From the NCBI GenBank assembly GCA_023135025.1, contig JAGLTY010000091.1, forward strand, positions 1 through 7,726: 7,726 bases of DNA, written 5' to 3'. Numbering within the stretch: position 1 is the stretch's first letter; every line of letters begins with the position of its first letter. Position numbers and translations under genes: made by a program. The notes beneath the pieces are model-generated. The model did no database searches and was not told where the DNA came from. It saw only the letters and a program-made list of their open reading frames with translations. Below, one piece after another: positions 1 through 7,267 of this stretch. The DNA is from Bacteroidales bacterium. GTDB taxonomy: Bacteria; Bacteroidota; Bacteroidia; Bacteroidales; GCA-2748055.

Positions 1-1180
1 AGAGAAACTGAAAACTATTCCCTGTGGTCACGGCCAGGTGATCGATGGCCTCGAACAGAGCCTGAACCGCCTTCAGCGGCTGTCCCAGGGTGTAGGTATA
101 GAATCCGGTATAGGGCTCACCGCTTCTATGAAGCATAACCGCCTTGGTGCTGGTCGATCCCACATCGATCCCCAGGTAAAATAGCATCTCTTCGGGTGTA
201 GAGAGTGAAAAGCGATCGACCTGGATCTCCGCAGTATGATCGGCAATGGAAGGTTGATATGTGTAGTGTTTCTCAATGATAATCTCCTGCTCGGTGACTT
301 CAGGGGCACGAAGCGGCTCATAGAAGTACTCCAGCACTCCGTGATCGACCACTATATTTGAAAGATCGGTGGGAAGAAGTTTCTTGCCTCCAATCAACTC
401 CTTCCACAGGAGCCGTGCCGCACCAATGGCCGGAAGGTGGTGGGCATGGCGGTGGATCCGGATCTCTTTACCAATGATGCGTTGCAGGTGCCTGACCACC
501 GAGCGGTTTTTTGAAACCCCTCCCGACATGAAGATGGGCGACTCAGGGACTGACTTGTTGAAGAGGGTATCTGCAATATTAGCGGCCAGCCCCTTACAGA
601 GACTGTCGCAGATGGCCTCGAGACCATAACCTTTCTGTTGTGCATGGATCAGGTCGGTCTTGGCAAAAACAGAGCATCTGGCTGCAATATCCGGAACCGG
701 CGAACTGTTCTTCAGGGCCATATCCGAAAGGTGTCCCGTATTCTTAAGGTTAAGCCGAAGGGCCTGCTGGTCGAGAAAACTGCCTGTTCCTGCCGCGCAG
801 GATGAGCTGTGACTGGTTTGCAGGTAGTTGCCCCGCTGGTCCAACTCCACCAGGTAGAACCGCTCAGCACCTACATGAAGGATCGACCGCGCATTCAGTT
901 TCAGGAAGTCTGCAGCTTCCATCAGTGCGACCTGTTGATCAAATACCTGTACCTGCTGTCTGAAATGGGATTTACCGGAAGGGGTGGCCACTCCGATAAT
1001 CTCTTTGTTAAGGTATCCCTTAAGCAGTTGATCCAGTGTCTCTCTGATGTTACCCTGGTGCAGCATGTAGGCCTGCCCCTTCAGGTTTCCCTCCCTGTCC
1101 ATTGCAACCACAGAGATGGATACCGAACCCACATCGATCCCAAGAATCAATCCGTTTTGTTGTGGTTTTCCTTCTGGCAT
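1..1180 (-). CDS. Long-form 2-hydroxyacyl-CoA dehydratase activase (BadF/BadG/BcrA/BcrD ATPase family), partial, C-terminus outside window
   Basis: This is the N-terminal 393 codons of a cytoplasmic ASKHA-fold ATPase, open to the left edge. The family couples ATP hydrolysis to low-potential electron transfer from a [4Fe-4S] cluster to radical acyl-CoA dehydratases or reductases. Domain 1 shows phosphate loop LGIDVGS at residues 13-19, a SCAAGTGSF segment whose Cys is residue 128, ARCSVFAKTD with Cys169, and adenosine motif SGGVSKN. The two Cys lie about as far apart as the cluster ligands of the HgdC-type activator. A second phosphate loop, LGIDVGSTSTK, near residue 335 begins a second ASKHA domain, as in the long tandem forms that usually exceed 1000 residues. 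The classic DIGGQD stretch reads LHVGAERFYLVELD, which I believe is usual for domain 1 of tandem forms. The ATG at 1180 is the only possible start: in-frame stops lie just upstream and the phosphate loop begins at residue 13. No clear Shine-Dalgarno is visible. The family call is firm; the partner dehydratase is unknown. Confidence 0.93.
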   Translation of the reverse strand, partial: MPEGKPQQNGLILGIDVGSVSISVVAMDREGNLKGQAYMLHQGNIRETLDQLLKGYLNKEIIGVATPSGKSHFRQQVQVFDQQVALMEAADFLKLNARSILHVGAERFYLVELDQRGNYLQTSHSSSCAAGTGSFLDQQALRLNLKNTGHLSDMALKNSSPVPDIAARCSVFAKTDLIHAQQKGYGLEAICDSLCKGLAANIADTLFNKSVPESPIFMSGGVSKNRSVVRHLQRIIGKEIRIHRHAHHLPAIGAARLLWKELIGGKKLLPTDLSNIVVDHGVLEYFYEPLRAPEVTEQEIIIEKHYTYQPSIADHTAEIQVDRFSLSTPEEMLFYLGIDVGSTSTKAVMLHRSGEPYTGFYTYTLGQPLKAVQALFEAIDHLAVTTGNSFQFL

Positions 1181-1699
1181 AATACCGTTGTTCTATTATA
1201 AATATATGATTTTTTAATTTTATTAAAGAAGTTGATGTTCGCAGATATTTATGCTCGTTTTGCTTCTGCAAAGTCAGATTGAAATGCATTCATCACATAT
1301 TCTTTCAGCCGTTTCGTGTGTATTCTATTGAGGTAAATGTACCTATGAAGAAAATGCCTGATCCAGATGTTTGTCTGTTTTTTATGATTTCATTAACAAC
1401 AAGTGAGGGAGTTATTGTCTTAATTTTACATAAACACATTTAACCGTTACATAACCTTAGACGATGAGTAAGTATCTAAATGGTGTTCCTTCTCTTCAGC
1501 TACCAACCCCAGGGTGGCTTTCCTTATTGATGCTGGATCTGATATAATCTTCATCCGCTATCTGTAAAAAACTGTTAATCAGGAGTTAAAAGAACTGTCT
1601 CAGATAACCTTTAAAGGAATGTTTTGTCAGCAGGACACATAACTCAACCAATTATCCTAATAAGTCGGTGAATTATACAATAGTAAACCATTAGAGTAT
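1181..1699. other. Divergent intergenic region, AT-rich, no supported gene
   Basis: This 519-base gap separates the divergent starts of the activase and the large secreted protein, so promoters for both should lie here. It is clearly more AT-rich than the flanking genes, especially next to the activase start. I looked on both strands for the Bacteroidota promoter pair (TTTG near -33, TAnnTTTG near -7) and found no convincing match. I see no tRNA, riboswitch, strong hairpin or insertion-sequence end. A 27-codon ORF starting at 1464 is not supported. Confidence 0.6.
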
Positions 1700-1795
1700 A
1701 TGAAAAATCAATCGATTCAATATAAGATAATACGGTCCCTGACCATATATGGTCTGATTCTCTCTTTTTTAATCCCTATTGACCTGTTCGGACAG
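1700..1795 (+). other. Signal peptide of the large secreted protein
   Basis: Residues 1-32 have a short basic N-region with Lys2, Lys9 and Arg12. A hydrophobic core follows, roughly residues 13-28 (TIYGLILSFLIPID), then a polar boundary at LFGQKGG. There is no Cys near the cleavage region, so a standard Sec/SPI signal fits better than a lipoprotein signal. This agrees with the T9SS sorting domain at the other end, since T9SS cargo crosses the inner membrane by Sec. The exact cleavage site is inferred. Confidence 0.85.
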
Positions 1796-4700
1796 AAGGG
1801 AGGTAAAAAAAACGATATCTACATCATGCTCACCTGTACCGAATATATCGGTGATGGAAAAATTGTGGCCCATTTTGGATATGAGAATACGGGAAAGAAA
1901 ACCGTTGTGGTGGATGAAAACGGTAGTGTGGTTACTTACAATCACGGTCAATCCAAGAAGTATGGAATCTACACCTTCGAGCCGGGTGTGAAGGAGAAGG
2001 CCTTCAGCCAGGAGTTTGACTCCAAGGATCGTGTTCAGTGGACCGTAGAATTTTCCGATGGAACAACAAAAACGACGGATGCCAATATCAACTCCAATCA
2101 TTGTCGGGATGCGCAGGAGAGCCTGGATATCATACCCGGATACTATCCTCCTGAAGGGGGAAAGGAGTATAACTCAAAGATTGGAGCCGAGCTCACCTCA
2201 TTGTATAATGCTTACAGTTACGATCCTGCCAATTTTTCGGGAGCCACCGATGATATTTTCCAACTGGACGGGGTAAAGGTGCTCATTGAGGTGGTTGCTG
2301 AGAAAGGTCAGTATGACACTATGATCAGCAGCCTAAACGGTGTGGGATTTGATCTGGTTACTGCTGACCCCGGTCTATATCGTGCCACCGGGTGGGTGGA
2401 GATCGGTGATCTTCTCTTGCTTAACGATATGACGGCCCTTTATTATGCTCGGCCGGTCTATCCGGGCGTGAGCAACTACACTGTTCCAGCCACCGGGCTG
2501 ACCAAAAGCCAGGGTGATTTTGCCATGCACTCCGATTTCGCACGATTGGGATTTGATATCGACGGCTCAGGAGTAAAGATCGGTGTACTGTCCAACAGCT
2601 ATAACACCCAGTTAAAAGCAGATGATGATGTGAGGAACGGGGACCTTCCCGGTGCAGGAAACCCCAATGGTGACTCGCTGGAAGTAGATGTACTCAAAGA
2701 TATTGCTCCGACCCATGGAACGTTGTCTGATGAAGGAAGAGCCATGCTGCAGATTCTACACGATATTGCTCCGGGGGCCGAACTGGCATTCAGGACCGGA
2801 TACCTGGGTGAGCAGGATATGGCCGATGGTATCAGGGAACTTGCCAACGCCGGATCCGATCTCATTGTGGATGACCTCTCCTATATTACAGAGCCATTTT
2901 TCCGTGACGGTGTGATCTCTAAAACCATTGACTCAGTGGTAAACGAAGGAGTTACATTTTTCTCCTCAGCAGGAAATTTCGGAAAGGCCTCTTACATGGG
3001 CGTTTTTGATTCAGAACCAGCCCCTTCCACCATCACAGGAACAGCTCATGATTTTGGAGGAGGAGATATTTTCCAGGGCGTGTCACTTGAAAAGGGTAAT
3101 TATACGCTGGTACTACAGTGGGACGATGGTTCAGATCCCACCATGAATACCACTACCACCGACCTGGATATTTTCCTCTCCGATGATGTTGGATTCTCCC
3201 TTTTGGGATTCAACAGGGAAAATGTAGGGGGCTTCCCCATTGAGGTGGTTCCGTTTTCAGTAATAGGAGACAGTGTCCAAGCGAATATTGTGATTGCAAG
3301 GGCCAGTGGTCCGGATGATCCGGTTACCTTTAAATACATTCTTTTCCGTGGAGGCTCACAGTTCCAGATGCTTGAATACGGAGGAGGTTCATCCACCATC
3401 GTAGGGCATCCCAACGCAACAGGAGCTATCTCTGTCGGGGCTGTTCGTTTTGATAAGAATCCGGTATACAATCCCGCGGAATATCCCGTACCGGTCATCA
3501 TGTCCTTCTCTTCTGTGGGTGGTACACCGGTGAATGGAGTTGTCCGGGCCAAACCGGATATTACTGCCCCCAACGGCGTCAACACAACGGTCGATTTAGG
3601 CAATGGGGACTGGGTTAGTCCTATTGATCCCGATACTTTATACCCCAATTTCTTTGGGACCTCGGCTGCATCGCCTCATGCAGCAGGAGTGGCAGCACTG
3701 ATCATGGAAGCGAAATCGAAATTCGATAGCATCACTGTAACTCCTGATAATATAAGGGCTTTAATGAAGTCAACTGCCATTGATATGGAGGATCCCGGTG
3801 AGGACCATATATCGGGTTCCGGTTTTATCCAGGCACATAAAGCATTGATGACTTTTGCGAATCCATCGCCTTACGTGGAGAACCTGATTCTGGCTGCTGA
3901 AGGCGGAGAGCCGGGAGAGGAGATTACGCCCTTCTCCTTTACCATAACAGGAGATTTTTTCACAGATTCAACACAGGTACTGTTCCGGGGTGAGCCACTG
4001 GAAGAGGGTGTTGTGGTGATGGACGAAAGTACTATTACTGTGGATCACGAAGGATTCATTGGAAATCCTGAATTACAGGTGTATACTCCTGCTATCTCCT
4101 CAAGTGAACTGGATGGTGGATTCTCGGAAGGGATCTATTTTTCAGATCCGGTGAAGCAAACTGTTGTCATTACCGCCAACAATGTTAGCAAGAAATTTGG
4201 AGAGGTACTTCCTGAGTATGCAGCCAGCTTCCTGGTTATAACGGTTGATGGTGACTCCCTGTCACTTGATGACGCTGTGCTCAGCGGAATCATGTTGCAG
4301 GAGGAGGCCGACAGGTTAACGGGTCTCGTTTATGGCGTGCCAGCCAATGACACCTCAGATGCGGGTCAATATATAATTGTACCCTCACTCTATCCTGAAC
4401 TGGATATGGACAATCCGTTAACGGAAATAGACAATGCAATTTCTGAAAAATACATTCTTGAATTTGTAAATGGGAACCTGACCATTGAGAAACTGGGGTT
4501 GACGATTACACCGATGGATGTGGAGATGGTATATGGAGAGGAGTTGCCCGCCGGAGGATTTCAGTTTTTATACCAAATAGGTGATTCCACTGTGGTGATT
4601 GACAATCCGGGACTTATTTTGAGCGGGGTGGAGCAGGAGCATACAGCTGCCCTGACCAATGAAATTGCACTGGTTCCAGGCATCGCCCTGGTCAATGGGA

Positions 4701-7267
4701 TTCCCATGATAAGGGGGATTGCGCTGGTTAACGGTGTTACTATGCTAAGGGGAATAGCATTGGTCAATGGTGTTGAGGTGAAGGTGGAAGTTGAGGGTGC
4801 AGACACCACGGTCTATGTGGCCGGGGAACCGGTTGCAAACGGTGCTGCTTTGATCAGGGGGATCGCCCTGGTGAATGGTCTGCCCTTTGTGAATATGACC
4901 GAGATAGTGCGTGGTATTGCACTTGTTAATGGCGATGAAATCACCTTTGATAATGGTTATATGACCGCGCTGAATGGCGATACCGCCCTGGTAAACGGCT
5001 CAGTACCTTCTGTACGAGGGATTGCCCTGGTCAATGACTCCCAGTTTACCAGGGGCGTAGCCCTTGTAAACGGACATATGGTCGTTGTCGAAAATGGGAT
5101 CACCACGATTGATGGTCTGGCGGTCCCCACCAATGGGATTGCCCTGGTGAATGGAATTCCTGTGGTAAGAGGAACCGCCCTTGTAAACAGCTTGCAAATC
5201 TCAAGGGGGGTTGCCCTTGTAAATGGTCTGGAAATTCCGGTTGAAAACGGGATTCCCACTGTTCGGGGTATTGCCCTTGTGAATGGGATTCCTCTGGTCA
5301 GAGGCACTGCCCTGGTCAACAACCTGGAGGTGAAAGTGGTCGATGGTGAGGTAAGCCAGGTTTATGAGAATGGTATCCTGGTGAACGGCCTTACACTGAG
5401 CAAGGGAATTGCTCTTGTGAACGGTACTGCACTGGTCAACGGCACCCAGTTAAGCAGGGGTTTGGCCCTTGTGAATGGAATTGCCCTGGTCAATGAAGCT
5501 GGTTCAGGAGAAGATGTGGTGAACCTGGAAAACATGAATTTTCTGGCCAGCGGCACTGCCCTGGTGAATGGAAGCATTCCAAGTGTCAGGGGAATCGCCC
5601 TGGTGAATGGGATCGAAGGTGTGGATGGAGAAGCGTTGAAAATCGCAGCCGGTACCATCCTGCCCGATAGTTCCGTGATCTATGAAGATGTCTCTGTCAC
5701 CAATGGGATTGCACTTGTCAATGGACTGGCCTATGTCAGGGGAACGGCCCTGGTGAACGGTGATCCACTCACAAATGGAAATGTCCTGGTGAATGGTTCC
5801 ACGATCAATGACAATAGCAACAGTGGTACCATCCTGGTGTTTGATGCCACAGATATCGGTGGTTCGACAGAAGATGTAAGCTTTACACCTATAAGCTTTA
5901 TCACCGGGACCACTTTCGGGCAACACTGGATCGTTCCCGGGACCTTCCTCTCCAATAATTTTGAGATATCATATGAACTCGGGACACTGACCATTGATCC
6001 GGCCGATCTGACCATCACCGCAGAGGATAAAACCAAAACTTATGGCGAGGACGATCCTGCGCTGACCTATACAGAGTCGGGATTGTTTCCGGGCGATACC
6101 ATTACCGGTGAATTAAACCGTGAAGAGGGTGAGGATGCCGGAGACTACCATATCCTGCAGGGAAGTGTGACGGCTGGTGATAATTATGCAGTTCATTATG
6201 ACTCTGCTGTGCTGACCATCGATCCGGCACAGCTGACCATTGCTGTTACCGCTGAGAGCAAGGCATATGATGGAACAAGAGTAGCTGAGGTGTCGTTGTC
6301 CGATAACCGCCTTTCCGAAGAGACACTATCCATTACTTATACTTCTGCACTGTTTGCAGATAAGCATGTGGATAGCGGCAAGGAGGTGACTGTCCTGGGA
6401 ATTTCATTGAACGGTGAAAATGCGGGCAACTACACAGCCAATGTGACTGCAACAGATACGGCAGACATTACCCCGAAAGAGGTAAGTGTGACGCTAAATG
6501 ATCCTTTCCTGTACATCAGGGAGGGGGATCCTTTACCTCTGTTTACATTCAGCTACTTCGGCTGGATCACGGGCGATACAGGGAATGAAGGGTACACTGT
6601 CTTGAGAGAATCGGATGGTGCTGTATATGATCCCGCATCAGATGAATCTGCAGGCACCTATACCATCACCCCTGTACCTTTCAACACCAACTACATATTT
6701 GCCATTGAAACAGGGGTGTTGCATGTGAATCCCTACGGTACGGGTACCAGGGCTGTAAAGCCGGTACTGAATTGTATCGAAGAGATCGGCCCTGATTATT
6801 TCATTGCCAACTTTGAGTATAAAAATGAAAATGATGTAGCTGTCTATATCCCGGTGGGAGAAGACAATATGATGACAGGCAGCGGAATCGATTGGGAGAA
6901 TTTTGAAGGTCTTCCCACAATGTTTGCTCCCGGAGGCGGATCTTTTGTTGTATACTTTGATGGTTCTGAACTTTCATGGACGGTCAATAGCCGCGACCAA
7001 AACCAAAAGGTTTCCAATGCGGCCAATGCCAATTCAAGCTCTACAAAATGCCACACCAACCTGAAATCGGCTTCACTCTCTTCAGGCATCGAAGAGGAGG
7101 AGCTTGATCCGGATCATCTGGTGGCATATCCCAATCCGGTGGTTGACAAGGTTCATCTTACCATGAAGGAGATAGAGAACTATAAGATGATCATGCTATA
7201 TGACTTTTCAGGAAGGTCGCATCCCATAACATCCATCGATAAGCGGACCGACAACCTGGAGAATTGA
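1700..7267 (+). CDS. Large exported subtilase-fold (S8/S53-like) protein with MBG/YDG domains, ALVN repeat array and truncated T9SS sorting domain
   Basis: An 1855-residue secreted, probably surface-associated protein. Residues 1-32 form a signal peptide, with cleavage likely just after LFGQ. Residues 38-135 are a Cys-paired domain (C46, C135), and about 183-260 look like a protease prodomain. Residues 286-718 are the peptidase domain. It has SSAGN with oxyanion Asn426, and GTSAASPHAAGVAAL with Ser655. Glu345 in DEGRAM sits where subtilisin has His, and Asn299 in GVLSNS sits where it has Asp. Residues 440-562 are an inserted beta-sandwich. IPT/TIG-like (722-800), MBG (820-930), split MBG (932-983 and 1394-1434), MBG (1436-1508), YDG (1510-1592) and MBG-like (1594-1677) domains follow. 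A second Cys-paired domain (C1692, C1784) precedes a T9SS type A sorting domain starting YPNP at 1810. The stop at 7265 cuts that domain through a one-base shift. The ATG at 1700 is chosen because the signal peptide follows directly; its ribosome site is weak. Expected role is extracellular proteolysis or adhesion. The substrate is unknown, and activity is uncertain given the altered active site. Confidence 0.9.
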   Translation: MKNQSIQYKIIRSLTIYGLILSFLIPIDLFGQKGGKKNDIYIMLTCTEYIGDGKIVAHFGYENTGKKTVVVDENGSVVTYNHGQSKKYGIYTFEPGVKEKAFSQEFDSKDRVQWTVEFSDGTTKTTDANINSNHCRDAQESLDIIPGYYPPEGGKEYNSKIGAELTSLYNAYSYDPANFSGATDDIFQLDGVKVLIEVVAEKGQYDTMISSLNGVGFDLVTADPGLYRATGWVEIGDLLLLNDMTALYYARPVYPGVSNYTVPATGLTKSQGDFAMHSDFARLGFDIDGSGVKIGVLSNSYNTQLKADDDVRNGDLPGAGNPNGDSLEVDVLKDIAPTHGTLSDEGRAMLQILHDIAPGAELAFRTGYLGEQDMADGIRELANAGSDLIVDDLSYITEPFFRDGVISKTIDSVVNEGVTFFSSAGNFGKASYMGVFDSEPAPSTITGTAHDFGGGDIFQGVSLEKGNYTLVLQWDDGSDPTMNTTTTDLDIFLSDDVGFSLLGFNRENVGGFPIEVVPFSVIGDSVQANIVIARASGPDDPVTFKYILFRGGSQFQMLEYGGGSSTIVGHPNATGAISVGAVRFDKNPVYNPAEYPVPVIMSFSSVGGTPVNGVVRAKPDITAPNGVNTTVDLGNGDWVSPIDPDTLYPNFFGTSAASPHAAGVAALIMEAKSKFDSITVTPDNIRALMKSTAIDMEDPGEDHISGSGFIQAHKALMTFANPSPYVENLILAAEGGEPGEEITPFSFTITGDFFTDSTQVLFRGEPLEEGVVVMDESTITVDHEGFIGNPELQVYTPAISSSELDGGFSEGIYFSDPVKQTVVITANNVSKKFGEVLPEYAASFLVITVDGDSLSLDDAVLSGIMLQEEADRLTGLVYGVPANDTSDAGQYIIVPSLYPELDMDNPLTEIDNAISEKYILEFVNGNLTIEKLGLTITPMDVEMVYGEELPAGGFQFLYQIGDSTVVIDNPGLILSGVEQEHTAALTNEIALVPGIALVNGIPMIRGIALVNGVTMLRGIALVNGVEVKVEVEGADTTVYVAGEPVANGAALIRGIALVNGLPFVNMTEIVRGIALVNGDEITFDNGYMTALNGDTALVNGSVPSVRGIALVNDSQFTRGVALVNGHMVVVENGITTIDGLAVPTNGIALVNGIPVVRGTALVNSLQISRGVALVNGLEIPVENGIPTVRGIALVNGIPLVRGTALVNNLEVKVVDGEVSQVYENGILVNGLTLSKGIALVNGTALVNGTQLSRGLALVNGIALVNEAGSGEDVVNLENMNFLASGTALVNGSIPSVRGIALVNGIEGVDGEALKIAAGTILPDSSVIYEDVSVTNGIALVNGLAYVRGTALVNGDPLTNGNVLVNGSTINDNSNSGTILVFDATDIGGSTEDVSFTPISFITGTTFGQHWIVPGTFLSNNFEISYELGTLTIDPADLTITAEDKTKTYGEDDPALTYTESGLFPGDTITGELNREEGEDAGDYHILQGSVTAGDNYAVHYDSAVLTIDPAQLTIAVTAESKAYDGTRVAEVSLSDNRLSEETLSITYTSALFADKHVDSGKEVTVLGISLNGENAGNYTANVTATDTADITPKEVSVTLNDPFLYIREGDPLPLFTFSYFGWITGDTGNEGYTVLRESDGAVYDPASDESAGTYTITPVPFNTNYIFAIETGVLHVNPYGTGTRAVKPVLNCIEEIGPDYFIANFEYKNENDVAVYIPVGEDNMMTGSGIDWENFEGLPTMFAPGGGSFVVYFDGSELSWTVNSRDQNQKVSNAANANSSSTKCHTNLKSASLSSGIEEEELDPDHLVAYPNPVVDKVHLTMKEIENYKMIMLYDFSGRSHPITSIDKRTDNLEN
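1811..2104 (+). repeat. N-terminal copy of a Cys-paired beta domain (bookend copy 1)
   Basis: Residues 38-135 show a first Cys (C46) in TCTEYIG, then a hydrophobic strand ending HFGYENTGKK. A Val/Gly-rich stretch, FEPGVKEKAF and VQWTVEFSDG follow, and the domain closes at NSNHC (C135). The same order recurs at residues 1688-1784 near the C-terminus. I do not know a named family for it. The two Cys are likely a disulfide in an exported domain; this is inferred from there being exactly two per copy and no others in the protein. Confidence 0.65.
2555..3853 (+). other. Subtilase-fold peptidase domain with Glu in place of the catalytic His, and an inserted beta-sandwich
   Basis: Residues 286-718. 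The fold is marked by GVKIGVLSNS (first strand), a DEGRAMLQILHDIAPGAEL helix-strand, SSAGN (oxyanion Asn426) and GTSAASPHAAGVAAL (nucleophile Ser655). A helix follows, containing the RALMKSTA segment. Glu345 aligns with the subtilisin His, as I recall for the S53-like subgroup that uses Glu/Asp/Ser. Between SSAGN and the VGHPNA strand lies an insert of about 120 residues (440-562) with alternating strands and a DLDIFL motif, resembling pre-peptidase or P-type beta-sandwich inserts. A chance HGT sits at 339-341, six residues before Glu345, but it lacks the helix that should follow. The alignment was made by eye. Confidence 0.8.
4157..4489 (+). other. MBG-type beta domain 1
   Basis: Residues 820-930 open with VVITANNVSKKFGEVLPEY, the variant K-x-(Y/F)-G-x-x-(L/D)-P start of MBG (YGX-type) domains. 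They close with YILEFVNGNLTIEK, the typical Y-x-x-x-(F/Y)-x-N-G-x-L-T-I end strand. The domain is longer than usual because of an acidic loop around residues 850-912. Such domains are thought to act as extracellular stalk or adhesion modules. Confidence 0.75.
4493..6001 (+). other. MBG-type beta domain 2, split by the ALVN repeat insert
   Basis: The first half (about residues 932-983) opens with LTITPMDVEMVYGEELPAGGF, the normal K/Y-G start of an MBG domain. The matching end strands do not appear until residues 1394-1434, where GQHWIVPGTF and NNFEISYELGTLTID occur. Those are the usual MBG closing strands. Everything between, about 410 residues, is the ALVN array and short linkers. The split is inferred from motif order; a structure prediction showing the two halves packing together would confirm it. 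Confidence 0.65.
4664..5797 (+). repeat. ALVN repeat array: 21 exact and 3 variant copies of G-[ITVL]-A-L-V-N-G in steps of 6 or 12 residues
   Basis: Residues 989-1366. ALVN occurs exactly 21 times, with variant copies ALVP (990), ILVN (1226) and VLVN (1362). Copy starts are 990, 996, 1008, 1020, 1056, 1074, 1096, 1109, 1121, 1148, 1160, 1172, 1192, 1204, 1226, 1238, 1244, 1256, 1262, 1287, 1300, 1338, 1350 and 1362. Fifteen of the 23 steps are multiples of six, and 12 is by far the commonest. The usual 12-mer is GIALVNG followed by a hydrophobic stretch such as IPMIR, so the unit can be read as a hexapeptide G-hydrophobic-x-hydrophobic-hydrophobic-(N/R). Codons vary widely between copies: Ala is GCC, GCG or GCA, Val is GTC, GTT, GTG or GTA, Asn is AAT or AAC. 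This argues for old, selected repeats and against recent slippage. A beta-solenoid or stacked-strand structure is plausible. I know no named family for it. Confidence 0.9.
6005..6223 (+). other. MBG-type beta domain 3 (canonical YGX type)
   Basis: Residues 1436-1508 match the classic MBG pattern: LTITAEDKTKTYGEDDPALTY at the start, GLFPGDTITGEL in the middle, DAGDYHILQG, then NYAVHYDSAVLTIDPA as the end strand. It follows the split domain directly through a DPAD linker. It is the clearest of the MBG copies and serves as the reference for the others. Confidence 0.85.
6227..6475 (+). other. YDG-type beta domain
   Basis: Residues 1510-1592 begin with LTIAVTAESKAYDGTRVAEV, the defining K-x-YDGT motif of YDG domains, and continue with HVDSGKEVTVLGISLNGENAGNYTA. 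They end TADITPKEV, which links to the next module. YDG and MBG modules commonly alternate in secreted bacterial proteins, so its place here is expected. Confidence 0.8.
6479..6730 (+). other. MBG-like beta domain 4, diverged
   Basis: Residues 1594-1677 have the MBG order in a diverged form: VSVTLNDPFLYIREGDPLPLF (the YG replaced by IREG), then GWITGDTG, SAGTYTITPVPF, and NYIFAIETGVLHVNP as the closing strand. It is the last stalk-type module before the C-terminal Cys-paired domain. Confidence 0.7.
6755..7051 (+). repeat. C-terminal copy of the Cys-paired beta domain (bookend copy 2)
   Basis: Residues 1686-1784 repeat the layout of residues 38-135: LNCIEEIG with C1692, then IANFEYKNEND, IPVGEDNMM, a long loop, MFAPGGGSFVVYFDGSELSWTV, and closing STKC with C1784. 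Identity is modest, but Cys spacing (89 residues in copy 1, 92 in copy 2) and the order of motifs agree. It sits immediately before the sorting domain. Confidence 0.65.

Noticed and set aside
809..1201. A 130-codon plus-strand frame opposite the activase.
   Set aside because: It is antisense to a gene with clear conserved motifs and its translation shows no recognisable domain.
1366..1373. GATGTTTG, a near match to the Bacteroidota -7 promoter element TAnnTTTG.
   Set aside because: First base mismatched and no TTTG at the right distance upstream; more than 300 bases from the start codon.
1464..1547. A 27-codon ORF starting ATG at 1464 (MSKYLNGVPSLQ...) in the intergenic region.
   Set aside because: It is short, has no Shine-Dalgarno, resembles nothing I recognise, and ORFs of this length are expected by chance.
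1559..1606. Inverted repeat TATCTG / CAGATA upstream of the large gene.
   Set aside because: Only six base pairs with a loop of 36 bases; too weak to call an operator or terminator.
2714..2722. HGT at residues 339-341 as the canonical subtilisin catalytic His motif.
   Set aside because: It is not followed by the expected V-A-G helix; the helix that aligns begins at DEGRAM six residues later. I keep it only as an alternative.
4664..5797. Reading the ALVN region as a DNA-level tandem repeat, CRISPR-like array or recent slippage expansion.
   Set aside because: Copies differ at most synonymous positions and spacings vary by codon multiples; repetition is at the peptide level.
4561..5926. Long open frames on the minus strand across the ALVN array, with repeated TRAIP-like peptides.
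   Set aside because: They mirror the sense-strand repeat; the plus frame has domain structure and continuous coding, and the antisense frames lack starts with ribosome sites.
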